Positions 47,584-56,811 of a DNA stretch of 64,000 nt are shown here, piece after piece. Positions within the stretch are counted from its first letter, which is position 1. Every line of letters starts with the position of its first letter. The notes under the pieces were generated by a model. It had not been told where the DNA came from. It was given only the letters and a program-made list of their open reading frames with translations, and ran no database searches. The DNA comes from Neisseria shayeganii 871 (GTDB lineage: Bacteria; Pseudomonadota; Gammaproteobacteria; Burkholderiales; Neisseriaceae). The DNA lies in NCBI RefSeq assembly GCF_000226875.1, contig NZ_JH164926.1, forward strand, positions 1,527,405-1,591,404, in the 5' to 3' direction. A program made the position numbers and the translations under genes.

Positions 47584-47666
47584 GGCTACCTGAAAGCCAA
47601 TCAAAGCAAAGCGATGCTTTCAGGTAGCCACTCTGTCGGCTGTATTGAATCTTTAAGGAGCATCCG

Positions 47667-48578
47667 ATGAAACCTCCCTCTCTGGCCCTGTTCTGCCTGT
47701 GCGCCTGTTTCCTCAGCGCCTGCAACCCACCCGCCCAAGCACCGGCGGAGACATCTGCCGCCGCCACGCCCGCTTCCGAACCGGCAACCGCAGCACCTGC
47801 CCCCATCGATCCGATGCCGGCCGACCTGTTCCAACAATTTGCCTGGCGCACGCGCCAAGTGCAAAACGCGCTGCAACACGCCACACCCGAACAGGCCACC
47901 GCCCTCTACCGCCAGCATCAACAAGACATCCGCTCCCTGCTGCAAACCCTAAACCAGCAGGAAGAAGCTTTCCTCGCGCACGACTACCACAACATGATGG
48001 AATACGACGCCGAAAGCGACAGCCATCGGCCCAACGCCGAACTGCGGGAAAAACAGCGCCGGCTGGCCGCTTTGGGCCTGCAATACGAACATGTCGGCGA
48101 AGGCATCATCCTGATTTCGGTGCTGCCCGACTACTACCTCAAACTGTTCGGCCGCCACCTCCCCGCCGACGAACACGATTTCCTCTACTTACAAACCAAA
48201 CATGAGCGGTCGGCCGCCGAAGATGCCGGCTTAACCCTCAGTTGGGACCAATTGGGCAAGCGTTTGCACGAATGGGAAAACTGGCTGCAACAGCATCCCG
48301 ACAGCCCGCGGCAAGCGCAAGCGAACTGCCAGTACCGCCGCCATCAAATGCTGTATCTGGAGGGCATCGACAACACCCCCGCCACCGATCATCAAGGGCG
48401 GCTCTTGCCGGAAGTGAAGCGGTCTTGGCAAGCATTTGCACAAACCCATCCCAACAGCGACACCACCCACCTGATTGAATCGCTACTGTCCGAACCGCGC
48501 CTCACACCGGCCGTTCTGCAAAAAAACCTGACCGATCTTCATCAGGCTTTGGATGCCTGCGCCGAGCAGGAAGAATAA
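47667..48578 (+). CDS. Lipoprotein of unknown function
   Basis: The 303-residue protein has a lipoprotein signal (LFCLCACFLSAC, lipobox LSAC, lipid on Cys19), followed by an Ala/Pro-rich linker (residues 20-50) and a helical domain rich in Gln, His and Leu. The lipid anchor puts it in the periplasm, on the inner or outer membrane. I do not recognise a family. A perfect AAGGAG precedes the ATG, and a strong hairpin terminator follows. A DUS pair lies in the leader. Confidence 0.82.
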   Translation: MKPPSLALFCLCACFLSACNPPAQAPAETSAAATPASEPATAAPAPIDPMPADLFQQFAWRTRQVQNALQHATPEQATALYRQHQQDIRSLLQTLNQQEEAFLAHDYHNMMEYDAESDSHRPNAELREKQRRLAALGLQYEHVGEGIILISVLPDYYLKLFGRHLPADEHDFLYLQTKHERSAAEDAGLTLSWDQLGKRLHEWENWLQQHPDSPRQAQANCQYRRHQMLYLEGIDNTPATDHQGRLLPEVKRSWQAFAQTHPNSDTTHLIESLLSEPRLTPAVLQKNLTDLHQALDACAEQEE

Positions 48579-48603
48579 AACACGCCAACATGAAGGCTAC
48601 CTG

Positions 48604-48638
48604 AAAAAGGAGGCTGAACCGGTTCAGCCCCCTTTTTT
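48604..48638 (+). terminator. Rho-independent terminator after the lipoprotein gene
   Basis: AAAAAGGAGGCTGAACC and GGTTCAGCCCCCTTTTTT form a stem with T tail, bidirectional in shape, between the lipoprotein gene and the convergent lldR. Confidence 0.9.
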
Positions 48639-48653
48639 GTATGCAGTGCTTGC

Positions 48654-49430
48654 TCAGCGTCGTCTTTTGCGGTCTTTTTCCGCCAGTGCCGCCGAAATCT
48701 GCTCGCGCTCGATATGCTCCTGCGCCGCCTGCAAGGTATCGGCCACGAAATCGATATGCCGCCTGGCCACGGCAGCGGCGGCATCCGGCTCGCCGCTGGC
48801 GATGGCATGAAAAATGGCACGATGCTGGCCGTGCAGGTCTTCTTTGGCCGAAGTGTAGCTGAACATATTGGCCAGATTGCTTTGCGTATGCCGGTGAATC
48901 ATCAGCAACAAGCTGGCGGCCAAGTGGGAAAACAAAGTGTTGTGGGCGGCATCGGCAATCGCCTGATGGAAAGCCACATCCGCTTCGGCCTGGCGCACCA
49001 AATCCTGCCGCTCATACGCGGCCTCCAACTCCAGCAGCCAATACTGCAGCCGCGCCAAATCGGTTTCGGTACGGCGTTCTGCCGCCAACGCCGCCAAAGT
49101 GCCTTCGATATGGCGGCGGAAGTCCAACACGTCCTGGCGCAGATAATCGTGCCTTTGGATCAGGCTCTGCCAAGAGCTGAGAAAATCGGTATGCAAATCC
49201 TCGCTCACATAATGCCCGCCGCCCGGTTTGCTGAACGTCAGCCCGCGCGTGGCCAAGGTTCTCAAAGCATCACGCACCGGCGGACGGGACACACCGAACT
49301 CTTCCGCCAACAACCGCTCGGCGGGCAGCCGCGAGCCCACCGGATAAATGCCCGACAAAATGCGCTCTTCCAAAGCCGAACTGATTTGCTCGGACAGCTT
49401 TTGCGCCTTCACAATAGTATTTTGACTCAT
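48654..49430 (-). CDS. lldR: FadR-type GntR family regulator, probable LldR
   Basis: The 258-residue protein has an N-terminal winged helix-turn-helix (about 11-75, with YPVGSRLPAERLLAEEFGVSR and PPVRDALRTLATRGL) and a C-terminal FCD ligand domain (about 100-235) with the metal-binding pattern in DVAFHQAIADAAHN and HRAIFHAIASGEPD. This is the LldR/PdhR group. It is transcribed away from the lactate permease gene, and the intergenic region contains AATTGGTATTACCAATT, the operator type recognised by PdhR and LldR. Control of lctP in response to lactate is therefore likely. Confidence 0.9.
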   Translation of the reverse strand: MSQNTIVKAQKLSEQISSALEERILSGIYPVGSRLPAERLLAEEFGVSRPPVRDALRTLATRGLTFSKPGGGHYVSEDLHTDFLSSWQSLIQRHDYLRQDVLDFRRHIEGTLAALAAERRTETDLARLQYWLLELEAAYERQDLVRQAEADVAFHQAIADAAHNTLFSHLAASLLLMIHRHTQSNLANMFSYTSAKEDLHGQHRAIFHAIASGEPDAAAAVARRHIDFVADTLQAAQEHIEREQISAALAEKDRKRRR

Positions 49431-49611
49431 CTATACAGCCGTTCCTGCCGCCCTGCCGCGCCCAATTGCGTTTTCAAGGCGTTATTTTCATTCGGTATTC
49501 GAAAAAAACGTTTTCATGATATTGTTTTGCGTGCATTTTCCGGAAAGAAAATTTACGCGGGAAACATTGACCAAAATGTAATTTTTTCTTAAAGTATGGT
49601 CAAGACCGATA

Positions 49612-49628
49612 AATTGGTATTACCAATT
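49612..49628. promoter_or_regulatory. LldR/PdhR-type operator
   Basis: AATTGGTATTACCAATT has seven-base arms around a three-base centre, as in the PdhR/LldR consensus. It lies 83 bases before the lctP start and 181 bases from the lldR start, between the divergent genes, and so may control both. Confidence 0.82.
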
Positions 49629-49710
49629 TACCAGTCAGCATACCAAGAAATACCGGCCTGTGCCAAATCCGGTTTTTTGTTTTCAACCCTTCTCTACATT
49701 TGGAGCAATT

Positions 49711-51450
49711 ATGGGCATCCTGCATACACTTTATGCGATTGCGCCTATTTTCACCGTCTTCCTGTTGTTGGTGGTGATGCGGCGTTCCGCTACCCTGTCC
49801 ATGGCCGCCGCCTACGGCGTGACCGCTCTGCTGGCTTTATTGGTTTGGGGCGCACCCGGCAATAAAGTGGCAGCGGCCACCGCCAACGGCGTGATTGTCG
49901 CCCTGACCCTGCTGTTTATCGTATTCGGCGCCATCCTGCTGTTGAATACCTTACGCGAAAGCGGTGCTTTGAAATCCATCCGCCAAGGCTTTATGGACAT
50001 CTCTCCGGACCGCCGCATCCAAGTCATCATCGTGGCTTGGCTGTTCGGTTCGCTGATTGAAGGCTCCTCCGGCTTCGGCACCCCGTCTGCCGTGGGCGCG
50101 CCTCTGCTGCTGGCCTTGGGCTTCCCGGCCATGGCTGCCGTGATGTCGGTGTTGGTGATCCAATCCACCCCGGTTTCCTTCGGTGCGGTCGGCACCCCGA
50201 TTCTGCTGGGGGTGAAAACCGGTATCTCTACTGACGGTGTGGCCGAGCAGATTGCCCCCATCAGCCCGGAGCAATATCTGCTCGACATCACCTCCAACGT
50301 CGGCCTGCTGCACGCCAGCGTAGGCATCCTGATTCCTCTGCTGCTGTGCTGCCTGCTCACCCGCTATTTCGGTGAAAAACGCTCCTTCCGCGAAGGTTTC
50401 GGCGCTTGGAAATTTGCCATTTTTGCCGGCTTGGCCTTTACCGTGCCCTACTATTTGGTGGCCCGCTTCCTCGGCCCGGAATTTCCCTCTATGATCGGCG
50501 GTTTCCTCGGTCTGCTGATTGTGGTGCCCGCAGCCAAAAAAGGCTTTCTGCAGCCCAAAGAGGTGTTCGACTTCCCCGAGCGCAGCAAATGGGAAAGCAC
50601 TTGGATCGGTTCTTTGACCGAAGACGACCAACAGGACAACAAACCCACGTTCTCCGTGTTCCGCGCTTTCTCGCCCTATCTAATCGTGATCGCCCTCCTG
50701 ATCCTCACCCGTACCGTGAAGCCGCTGAAAGCCTTCCTGACCGGCGAATACACCACCATCACGCTGAGCGAACTGTTCGGCAGCAGCATTACGAGCAAAA
50801 TCCAGCTCGCCTACTCGCCCGGCGCCATCCTGATTGTGGTTTCCCTGCTGTGCATCCTGATTTTCGGCATGAACGCCCAATCCTTTCTACGCGGCTGGCG
50901 CAACTCCGGCAAAACCATGATTGCCGCCGCCCCCGCCCTGCTGCTGTCCGTGCCCATGGTACAGGTGTTCATCCACTCCGGTTCCGGCGTCGAAGGCGCT
51001 CTTCCCGCCATGCCCATGGTATTGGCACAAAGTGCCGCCGCTGCGTTCAGCAACATCTGGCCGAACGTTTCGCCCTGGATCGGCGCCTTGGGGGCGTTTA
51101 TCGCCGGCTCGAACACCGTATCCAATATGATGTTCTCCTACTTCCAATTCTCCACCGCCATGCAAATCGGCCTGTCGCCTGATCTGACCGGTTATGTGGT
51201 GGCCCTGCAGGCCATCGGCGGCGCCGCCGGCAATATGATTGCCGTGCACAACGTAGTGGCGGCTGCGGCCGTGGTGGGCATGATCAGCCGCGAAGGCGAA
51301 GTGATCCGCAAAACCCTGATCCCGATGGTGTACTATGTGGTGCAGGCCGGCTTTATCGGCCAGGCCCTGATCACCGGCGGCGGCGTGGTTTGGATTGCCC
51401 TGGCCCTGATTTGGCCGCTGGTTTACTTCGGCCTCCTCGCCCGCAAATAA
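49711..51450 (+). CDS. lctP: L-lactate permease
   Basis: LctP is a proton-coupled lactate transporter of the inner membrane. The 579-residue protein has about 12-14 hydrophobic helices and family segments GSLIEGSSGFGTPSAVGAPLL (about 110-130; key motif EGSSGFGTPSA), IQSTPVSFGAVGTPI (about 150-164) and, late, GSNTVSNMMFSYFQF. The start MGILHTLYAI is chosen because GGAG lies seven bases before it. A strong terminator follows. Lactate is a major carbon source for oral and mucosal Neisseriaceae, and the adjacent regulator and operator support the substrate. Confidence 0.96.
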   Translation: MGILHTLYAIAPIFTVFLLLVVMRRSATLSMAAAYGVTALLALLVWGAPGNKVAAATANGVIVALTLLFIVFGAILLLNTLRESGALKSIRQGFMDISPDRRIQVIIVAWLFGSLIEGSSGFGTPSAVGAPLLLALGFPAMAAVMSVLVIQSTPVSFGAVGTPILLGVKTGISTDGVAEQIAPISPEQYLLDITSNVGLLHASVGILIPLLLCCLLTRYFGEKRSFREGFGAWKFAIFAGLAFTVPYYLVARFLGPEFPSMIGGFLGLLIVVPAAKKGFLQPKEVFDFPERSKWESTWIGSLTEDDQQDNKPTFSVFRAFSPYLIVIALLILTRTVKPLKAFLTGEYTTITLSELFGSSITSKIQLAYSPGAILIVVSLLCILIFGMNAQSFLRGWRNSGKTMIAAAPALLLSVPMVQVFIHSGSGVEGALPAMPMVLAQSAAAAFSNIWPNVSPWIGALGAFIAGSNTVSNMMFSYFQFSTAMQIGLSPDLTGYVVALQAIGGAAGNMIAVHNVVAAAAVVGMISREGEVIRKTLIPMVYYVVQAGFIGQALITGGGVVWIALALIWPLVYFGLLARK

Positions 51451-51463
51451 ACCATCCGTGTAG

Positions 51464-51495
51464 AACACAGCCCCCGATGCTTCGGGGGCTGTGTT
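51464..51495 (+). terminator. Rho-independent terminator of lctP
   Basis: AACACAGCCCCCGA and TCGGGGGCTGTGTT form a 14-base stem with a four-base loop (TGCT), 14 bases after the lctP stop. Confidence 0.93.
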
Positions 51496-51665
51496 CATTG
51501 GCACGCCACAAACTCGCTTGGACTCCAAGTTTCAGGCTACCTGAAACCGATTTTCCTCCCCGCCGCTTTATCGCCTGACAATCCAGACTTTTTGAAACCT
51601 GCCACACCGCCCGCAGCCATGCTATGCTGCGGATACTTTTTCAAACCGCTGCTCAGGAGCCTGCC

Positions 51666-52178
51666 ATGAAATTCCCACCCAAGAAAACCGCCCTGCTCGC
51701 CCTCCTGGCGCTCGTGCCGTGGACGGCACGCTCGGAAACGCTGGCTTCCGTGCTGCCGGATCATCTCCCCAGCTTGGAAATTTATGCGGCAGCCGATTTC
51801 TTTCATACTCCTTTTCCCTATTATCTGGAAGACCGCAATGGCTTTCCCGGCCTAAAATCAAGGGCGGGCCGCGTGCTGGTGCGGCACATCCGCGTGGAAG
51901 ATGCCGCCTTACGCGATGCAACGCTGGCACGCCTGCGTGCCGTACCCATACAGCCCTTGGGTAGGCAAAGCCCAAACCTGCCGTGCACCGAGCGCAGCAA
52001 CCCCTTCGGCGCCTGGATGTTGGGTAATAAAGCCATGCTGGTGCTGTGGCAGCCGGTGGATGCCCTGAAATTGGGCGGCAACAGCCAAGCCTGCCTGCAA
52101 GTAGGCGACAAAGCGCATTGGTTCCAAGCCTCGGACACCGAAATATGGCAAACCTTGCAACCGCTGTGGGAAAAATAA
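51666..52178 (+). CDS. Exported protein of unknown function
   Basis: The 170-residue protein has a signal peptide (TALLALLALVPWTARS) and a mature part with two cysteines (LPCTERS and SQACLQV) spaced for a disulfide, and aromatic-rich segments FFHTPFPYYLED and AMLVLWQPVDAL. No family is recognised. The start MKFPPKK has AGGAG at a good distance; an earlier ATG would add 14 unlikely residues. A small lipoprotein gene follows after 53 bases and may be in the same operon. Confidence 0.8.
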   Translation: MKFPPKKTALLALLALVPWTARSETLASVLPDHLPSLEIYAAADFFHTPFPYYLEDRNGFPGLKSRAGRVLVRHIRVEDAALRDATLARLRAVPIQPLGRQSPNLPCTERSNPFGAWMLGNKAMLVLWQPVDALKLGGNSQACLQVGDKAHWFQASDTEIWQTLQPLWEK

Positions 52179-52231
52179 TGCGCCGGAGCCGCCCGCGCCT
52201 GAACGGATAGACAAACGAGAAGGATGAAAAG

Positions 52232-52543
52232 ATGTTGACACAATCCGGAAAAATCAAAATTTTGAGTGCCGCCGCCATCATTTTCCCCGCCTTATTGACG
52301 GGTTGTACCCGGCTGTATGCCCACCAATCCGCAACATCCGGCCACGCGCCTATTGCAGATGCACACGTAGTGGAAGTATGCGCCCTGCATGCGGGCAACA
52401 TCGTGTTTCAGGCGGAAGACAAAACCCGTCCACTCTGCCGTCTACCCAACGGCCAAGCGGTGGACGCGCTGGAGTTGGAGCGCACGGTGGCCAAGATAAT
52501 GATTGAAGGCGACACGCAAAGAGTACCCCTCAAACCGCAGTAA
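52232..52543 (+). CDS. Small lipoprotein of unknown function
   Basis: The 103-residue protein has a lipobox (ALLTGC, lipid on Cys25) after a hydrophobic signal (ILSAAAIIFPALL). The mature domain is about 78 residues with two cysteines (EVCALHAGN and RPLCRLPNG). I do not recognise it. AGAAGGA precedes the ATG by eight bases. A hairpin terminator between this gene and the convergent ypfJ gene ends both. Confidence 0.78.
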   Translation: MLTQSGKIKILSAAAIIFPALLTGCTRLYAHQSATSGHAPIADAHVVEVCALHAGNIVFQAEDKTRPLCRLPNGQAVDALELERTVAKIMIEGDTQRVPLKPQ

Positions 52544-52624
52544 GCATGCGAACCCCACACACCCTACCGCTGCCGATACCGACGGCAAAGTGAAGCCAGC
52601 CGGAGCCTGTTGACAAGGCAACAC

Positions 52625-52664
52625 AAAACCGCCGGCCTGCCTGTCGGGCAAGACCGGCGGTTTG
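52625..52664. terminator. Hairpin terminator between convergent genes
   Basis: AAACCGCCGG and CCGGCGGTTT enclose a second small stem (GCCTGCCTGTCGGGCAAG), giving a bidirectional terminator between the small lipoprotein gene and ypfJ. Confidence 0.8.
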
Positions 52665-52707
52665 ATTCAGCGCCGGCAAACGGTGCCGTATCGGCACATT
52701 CGGCACA

Positions 52708-53550
52708 TCAGGAAGCAAACGTATCGCAACGCTCCGGATCGCCGGTATGCAGGCCGCGGCGGAACCATTCCAAACGCTGGGCCGAAGTGCCGTGGGTAAA
52801 GCTGTCCGGCACGGCGTAACCCTGGCTGCGTTTTTGCAAACGGTCGTCGCCCACCGCCTCGGCCGCATTGAAGGCTTCTTCCAAATCGCCGGCCTCAAAC
52901 AGGTTTCTTGCCTGCGCCCGGTTGGCCCACACGCCGGCCAGGCAGTCGGCCTGCAGCTCCAAACGCACCGACAGCTGGTTGGCCTGCGCCTTGCCCACAC
53001 GCTGCTGGGCGCGGTGTACCTGCTCCAAGGTGCCACTCAAATGCTGCACATGATGGCCGACCTCGTGGGCGATCACATAAGCGAAAGCCGCATCGCCGTC
53101 AGCCCCCAGCTTGTGCCGCATATCATCGTAAAACGACAAATCCAGATACACTTTCTGGTCCGCCGGACAGTAAAACGGCCCCATCGCCGATTGCCCCGTA
53201 CCGCAGGCCGTGGGCGTGCTGCCGCGGTACAACACCATTTTCGGCGCCACATAGCGCTGGCCGCGGCTTTGGAAATAGCTGCCCCAGGCATCCTCGGTGG
53301 TGGCCAGAATCTGGCTGGCAAACTGTGCCAGCTGCTCTTCTTGCGCACTGCTCTGCACGGCCTGTTGTTGGGTGGGCGGATTCAGCGCCCCGCCGCCGCC
53401 CACCAGGCCGATCAAATCGTAACCGTAATAGGCGCCGATCAGCACCACAATCAGGCCGATGATGCCCATCTTGCCGCCACCGCCGCCTCCCGGGCCGCGC
53501 CCGCGCCGGTCTTCGACATTGCTGCTGGCGCGTTGGTTTCCCATTCTCAT
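52708..53550 (-). CDS. ypfJ: Neutral zinc metallopeptidase, YpfJ family
   Basis: The 280-residue protein has a short cytosolic start with a Gly-rich run (RGPGGGGGGK, about 18-27), one membrane helix (MGIIGLIVVLIGAYYGYDLIGLVGG region, about 28-50) and a peptidase domain with the zinc motif AHEVGHHVQHLSG and a downstream acidic metal ligand candidate in LELQADCLAGVWA. Family members have no assigned substrate. Two cysteines (TACGTG and FYCPAD) flank the active-site approach. It is monocistronic; the ribosome site is poor (GGAAAA 13 bases before the ATG). Confidence 0.92.
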   Translation of the reverse strand: MRMGNQRASSNVEDRRGRGPGGGGGGKMGIIGLIVVLIGAYYGYDLIGLVGGGGALNPPTQQQAVQSSAQEEQLAQFASQILATTEDAWGSYFQSRGQRYVAPKMVLYRGSTPTACGTGQSAMGPFYCPADQKVYLDLSFYDDMRHKLGADGDAAFAYVIAHEVGHHVQHLSGTLEQVHRAQQRVGKAQANQLSVRLELQADCLAGVWANRAQARNLFEAGDLEEAFNAAEAVGDDRLQKRSQGYAVPDSFTHGTSAQRLEWFRRGLHTGDPERCDTFAS

Positions 53551-53660
53551 GGCTGTGTTTTCCTATTTCCTATCTTGTCTTGAATATTGTGTGTCGGTTT
53601 CAGGCTACCTGAAACCCCGAGAATCAAATGGCTGCCGTGGGCAAACCGCCATCCATATTT

Positions 53661-54059
53661 TTACCAATCGCTGCGTTTGATTTTGTCGAGCTGGCGGCGG
53701 TCGCGTTTGGTCGGGCGGCCGTCGGGATACGCCGCGCTGATGCGGCTGGCCTGATCCAGCGCTTTTTGTGCTTCGCGCTTGGCGATGGTGGCGCTGTCTT
53801 CCGCATACAGCGCCCGCGCTTCGGACGCCGGGCGGCGTTGATGGTTGAGCGCCAGCACCTTGATTTTGTAGGGCAGAGAATTGAGCGTGAGGTCGATTTC
53901 GTCGCCCGCCACAATGATTTTGCTGTTTTTCACTTTGCTGCCGTTTACCTGCACACGGCCCAACTCGATGTGCCGCTGGGCCAAGGCGCGGGTTTTGAAA
54001 AAACGCGCCGCCCACAGCCATTTGTCCAAGCGCATGCTGGTTTGTGATTCCGGTTTCAT
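53661..54059 (-). CDS. hslR: S4-domain RNA-binding protein, Hsp15 type
   Basis: Hsp15 binds 50S subunits carrying stalled nascent chains and helps recycle them. The 132-residue protein starts MKPESQTSMRLDKWLWAARF, where MRLDKWLWAARFFKTR is the S4 signature, followed by HIELGRVQVNGSKVK and a basic tail (RPTKRDRRQLDKIKRSDW). An internal ATG at codon 9 could also serve as start. A DUS hairpin lies upstream. No operon partner is evident. Confidence 0.93.
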   Translation of the reverse strand: MKPESQTSMRLDKWLWAARFFKTRALAQRHIELGRVQVNGSKVKNSKIIVAGDEIDLTLNSLPYKIKVLALNHQRRPASEARALYAEDSATIAKREAQKALDQASRISAAYPDGRPTKRDRRQLDKIKRSDW

Positions 54060-54148
54060 GCTTCGTTCATCCGCAGGATAAATGCCGCATTGTACCTGTA
54101 TTCCCTGCTATGCGGGCACAGGCCAAGCGCCTGCTGCCGGAAAATATC

Positions 54149-54187
54149 AGGCTACCTGAAAGCCGTTTTCCGCTTTCAGGTAGCCTG
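54149..54187. terminator. Inverted Eikenella DUS pair
   Basis: CAGGCTACCTGAAAGC and GCTTTCAGGTAGCCTG surround a short loop, 17 bases past the stop of the minus-strand lipoprotein gene at 54204. Confidence 0.85.
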
Positions 54188-54203
54188 CGGCCGAAAGCCC
54201 GAA

Positions 54204-54779
54204 TTAACGGGCAATGTCGCCGCGCATCACCACGCGGGCGTGCCAAGTGCCCACTTGGCACATATATTGGCCGCCCGACATGGGCTGGCGGTCGAAATAG
54301 CTGTGGAAATTGCTTACCCGGCTGCCGCCGCGGGAACGTGCGGTTTCCTGGAATTTACGCACTGCGTTGATGAAGGCGCGCTCGCAGGCGGCTTCGTCGG
54401 AACGGTTGGACGCATTGGCCGACTGACGGGTGGTGAGGCCGGCGGCAATCACGCGGCCGCTGCGGCCGAAATGCACCGACACATCGGGATGAATCAGGCG
54501 GCGGGCTTCTTCGGTGGCCATCAGGCGGCGGCCGTCACAACGCAACAGCACGTTGCGGCCGCGGCCGGCGGTATCGCCGCGCACTTCGCGGCAAACGCCG
54601 TGGTGGTCGTTGCGCTCGCTGCGGCGGTTGTCGCGCTGTTCCACATCGCGCACGGTGCGGGTTTCGGTGATGCCGCGCGAAGTGGAGGTTGTGGTGGTGC
54701 CGCGGTTGTTGCTGCACGCGCTCACGGCCAATACGGCCAACACGGCAGCGCCCAAGGGAAGCAGTTTAGACGGGGTCAT
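54204..54779 (-). CDS. Lipoprotein of unknown function, Arg-rich
   Basis: The 191-residue protein has a lipoprotein signal (LLPLGAAVLAVLAVSAC, lipobox VSAC) followed by a Thr/Ser/Arg-rich linker. The mature part includes DHHGVCREVRGDTAGRG, LRCDGRRLM, EAACERAF and MCQVGTWHARVVMRGD; four cysteines suggest two disulfides. I do not recognise a family. The start MTPSKLLPL is chosen because GGAAA lies eight bases before it, while an earlier ATG nine codons upstream has no ribosome site. Confidence 0.8.
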   Translation of the reverse strand: MTPSKLLPLGAAVLAVLAVSACSNNRGTTTTSTSRGITETRTVRDVEQRDNRRSERNDHHGVCREVRGDTAGRGRNVLLRCDGRRLMATEEARRLIHPDVSVHFGRSGRVIAAGLTTRQSANASNRSDEAACERAFINAVRKFQETARSRGGSRVSNFHSYFDRQPMSGGQYMCQVGTWHARVVMRGDIAR

Positions 54780-54888
54780 GACGTTTCCTTTTCCTTTGTT
54801 TCTCAACGGTAGGGCCGCCGATTATACGGCAAATTTTTGTTTCATCCAGTAAAAACCGCCCCAAAAAACCCGCCTGCCGCCGCTTGTT

Positions 54889-55395
54889 TCAGCCCTGCCG
54901 CCGCGCCGCCATCCGCTGTCCGATACGCACCAGTTCGGCCGGCGGAATCTGCGCCTCGCCTTGCGCAAACAGCTGTTCTTCCACCGGCATATGACGGGCA
55001 TAGGCATCGGTAAAGCGCCGAATCAAATCAGCATCCGCCTCGGTATCGGCCGACAAGGCGGCCAAGTGGCGGTCTAAAGCGGCCCAAGAGCGGTGCAGCT
55101 CGCCGTGTTCGGCCTCCAGCGCGTTCACCGCAACGGCGGCTTCGGGCGCATAGCGCAGCAGCAACGGAAAAAAATCTTCTTCTTCGTCTTGATGATGCAG
55201 AGGGGCAGCGGTGTTGAAATAATGGCGGATCTGCCGCACGGCCTGCGCCGCTGCCGGGGTATAGCCGTGTGCTTTCAGGTAGCCAGGCAGCCGGTTCAGC
55301 TGATCGCAGAAACGCCGTACCTTGTCATGGCAGGCACGCAGCATGGCGGTGGGTTCGTCGAAGGTGGTGGCGTGGATGCGGAATAAATCGTCCAT
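54889..55395 (-). CDS. Hemerythrin-like domain protein
   Basis: The 168-residue protein has the hemerythrin metal ligands spread as expected: MLRACHDKVRRFCDQL (His near 23), APLHHQDEEEDFFPLLLR (His-His and Glu near 67-76), EAEHGELHRSW (His near 96 and 100) and HMPVEEQLF (His and Glu near 134-138). It should bind a di-iron centre and may sense oxygen or nitric oxide, or repair Fe-S clusters. It is divergent from proA, sharing an 80-base intergenic region, and lies outside the bfr locus. Confidence 0.85.
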   Translation of the reverse strand: MDDLFRIHATTFDEPTAMLRACHDKVRRFCDQLNRLPGYLKAHGYTPAAAQAVRQIRHYFNTAAPLHHQDEEEDFFPLLLRYAPEAAVAVNALEAEHGELHRSWAALDRHLAALSADTEADADLIRRFTDAYARHMPVEEQLFAQGEAQIPPAELVRIGQRMAARRQG

Positions 55396-55475
55396 GGCGG
55401 TTTTGCCGGCGGCGGCACTTTCAGGCGGCGGCCGTATCGGCTAAGATGCGGCCTCTGTTGAACAGGAGAAAACGA

Positions 55476-56741
55476 ATGAGCGATATTGTGAATCAGGTGC
55501 GCGCCACGGCACAAGCTGCCCGAAAGGCTTATCTGGTGCTTGCCGGCGCGGAAACCGCGGCCAAAAACGCCGCCCTGCTGCGCCTGGCCGAACTGCTGGC
55601 CGAACACCGCGCCGACATCATGCGGGCCAATGCGGAAGACGTGGCCGCCGCCCGCGAAGCCGAACTTTCCGCCGCTCTGCTCGACCGACTGGCCCTGAGC
55701 GAAGCAGCCATGGACGCCATGATCAGCGGCCTGCACCAAGTGGCCGCCCTGCCCGACCCCGTCGGCCAGATGGACGGCTTCACCACCCGCCCCAGCGGCA
55801 TCCAAGTGGGCAAGATGCGGGTGCCGCTGGGCGTGATCGGCATGATTTACGAAGCCCGCCCCAACGTCACCGTAGAAGCCGCCTCGCTGTGCCTGAAATC
55901 CGGCAACGCCTGCATTCTGCGCGGCGGCAGCGAAGCCATCTGCTGCAACCGCGCCATCGCCCAACTCATCACCCGCGCCCTGCGCGAAAGCGGGCTACCT
56001 GAAAGCGCGGTTCAGCTCATCGACACCACCGACCGCGCCGCCGTGGGCGAAATGCTGAAGCTGAACGAATTCATCGACGTCATCATCCCGCGCGGCGGCA
56101 AAGGCTTGGTGGCGCGGGTAAGCGAAGAAGCCCGTATGCCGGTGATCAAGCATTTGGACGGCGTGTGCCATGTGTACATCGACCTCGATGCCGATGCCGA
56201 CAAAGCCTGCCAAATCGCCCTCAACGCCAAAACTTCGCGCTACGGCACCTGCAACACCATGGAAACCCTGCTCGTGCACCGCAACCGCGCCGCCGAACTG
56301 CTGCCGCGCCTGGCCGAGGCCTATCGGGAAAAAGGCGTGGAATTGCGCGGCTGCGGCGACACCCGCGCCCTCCTCGGCAGCGCCGACGTTCTGCCCGCCA
56401 GCGAAGACGACTGGTACGCCGAATACCTGGCCCCCGTACTGGCGGTGAAAGTGGTGGACGACATGGAAGCCGCCATTGCCCACATCAACCATTACGGCAG
56501 CCACCACACCGACAGCATCGTCACCGAATCCTACACCCGTGCCCGCCAATTCCTGCGCCTGGTGGACAGCGCCAGCGTGATGGTGAACGCCAGCACCCGC
56601 TTTGCCGACGGCTTCGAATACGGCCTCGGCGCCGAAATCGGCATCTCCACCGACAAAATTCACGCCCGCGGCCCGGTGGGGCTGGAAGGGCTGACCGGAC
56701 AAAAATGGGTGGTGCTGGGCAACGGCGAAATCCGCGTTTAA
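55476..56741 (+). CDS. proA: Gamma-glutamyl phosphate reductase
   Basis: ProA reduces glutamyl-5-phosphate to the semialdehyde in proline synthesis. The 421-residue protein is an aldehyde dehydrogenase-fold enzyme with GVIGMIYEARPNVTVEAA (about 119-136), LRGGSEAICCNRAI, VIIPRGGKGLV and the catalytic Cys259 in SRYGTCNTMET. The start has CAGGAG eight bases upstream; an upstream open frame of 69 codons is not credible. A DUS (GGGCTACCTGAA) lies inside the coding region. No proB is adjacent in the window. Confidence 0.97.
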   Translation: MSDIVNQVRATAQAARKAYLVLAGAETAAKNAALLRLAELLAEHRADIMRANAEDVAAAREAELSAALLDRLALSEAAMDAMISGLHQVAALPDPVGQMDGFTTRPSGIQVGKMRVPLGVIGMIYEARPNVTVEAASLCLKSGNACILRGGSEAICCNRAIAQLITRALRESGLPESAVQLIDTTDRAAVGEMLKLNEFIDVIIPRGGKGLVARVSEEARMPVIKHLDGVCHVYIDLDADADKACQIALNAKTSRYGTCNTMETLLVHRNRAAELLPRLAEAYREKGVELRGCGDTRALLGSADVLPASEDDWYAEYLAPVLAVKVVDDMEAAIAHINHYGSHHTDSIVTESYTRARQFLRLVDSASVMVNASTRFADGFEYGLGAEIGISTDKIHARGPVGLEGLTGQKWVVLGNGEIRV

Positions 56742-56811
56742 GAACCTACTTTTCACACTAAGGCGTGTCCCTAAGCACACACAAACAGGCTACCTGAAAG
56801 GATTTTCCGCC

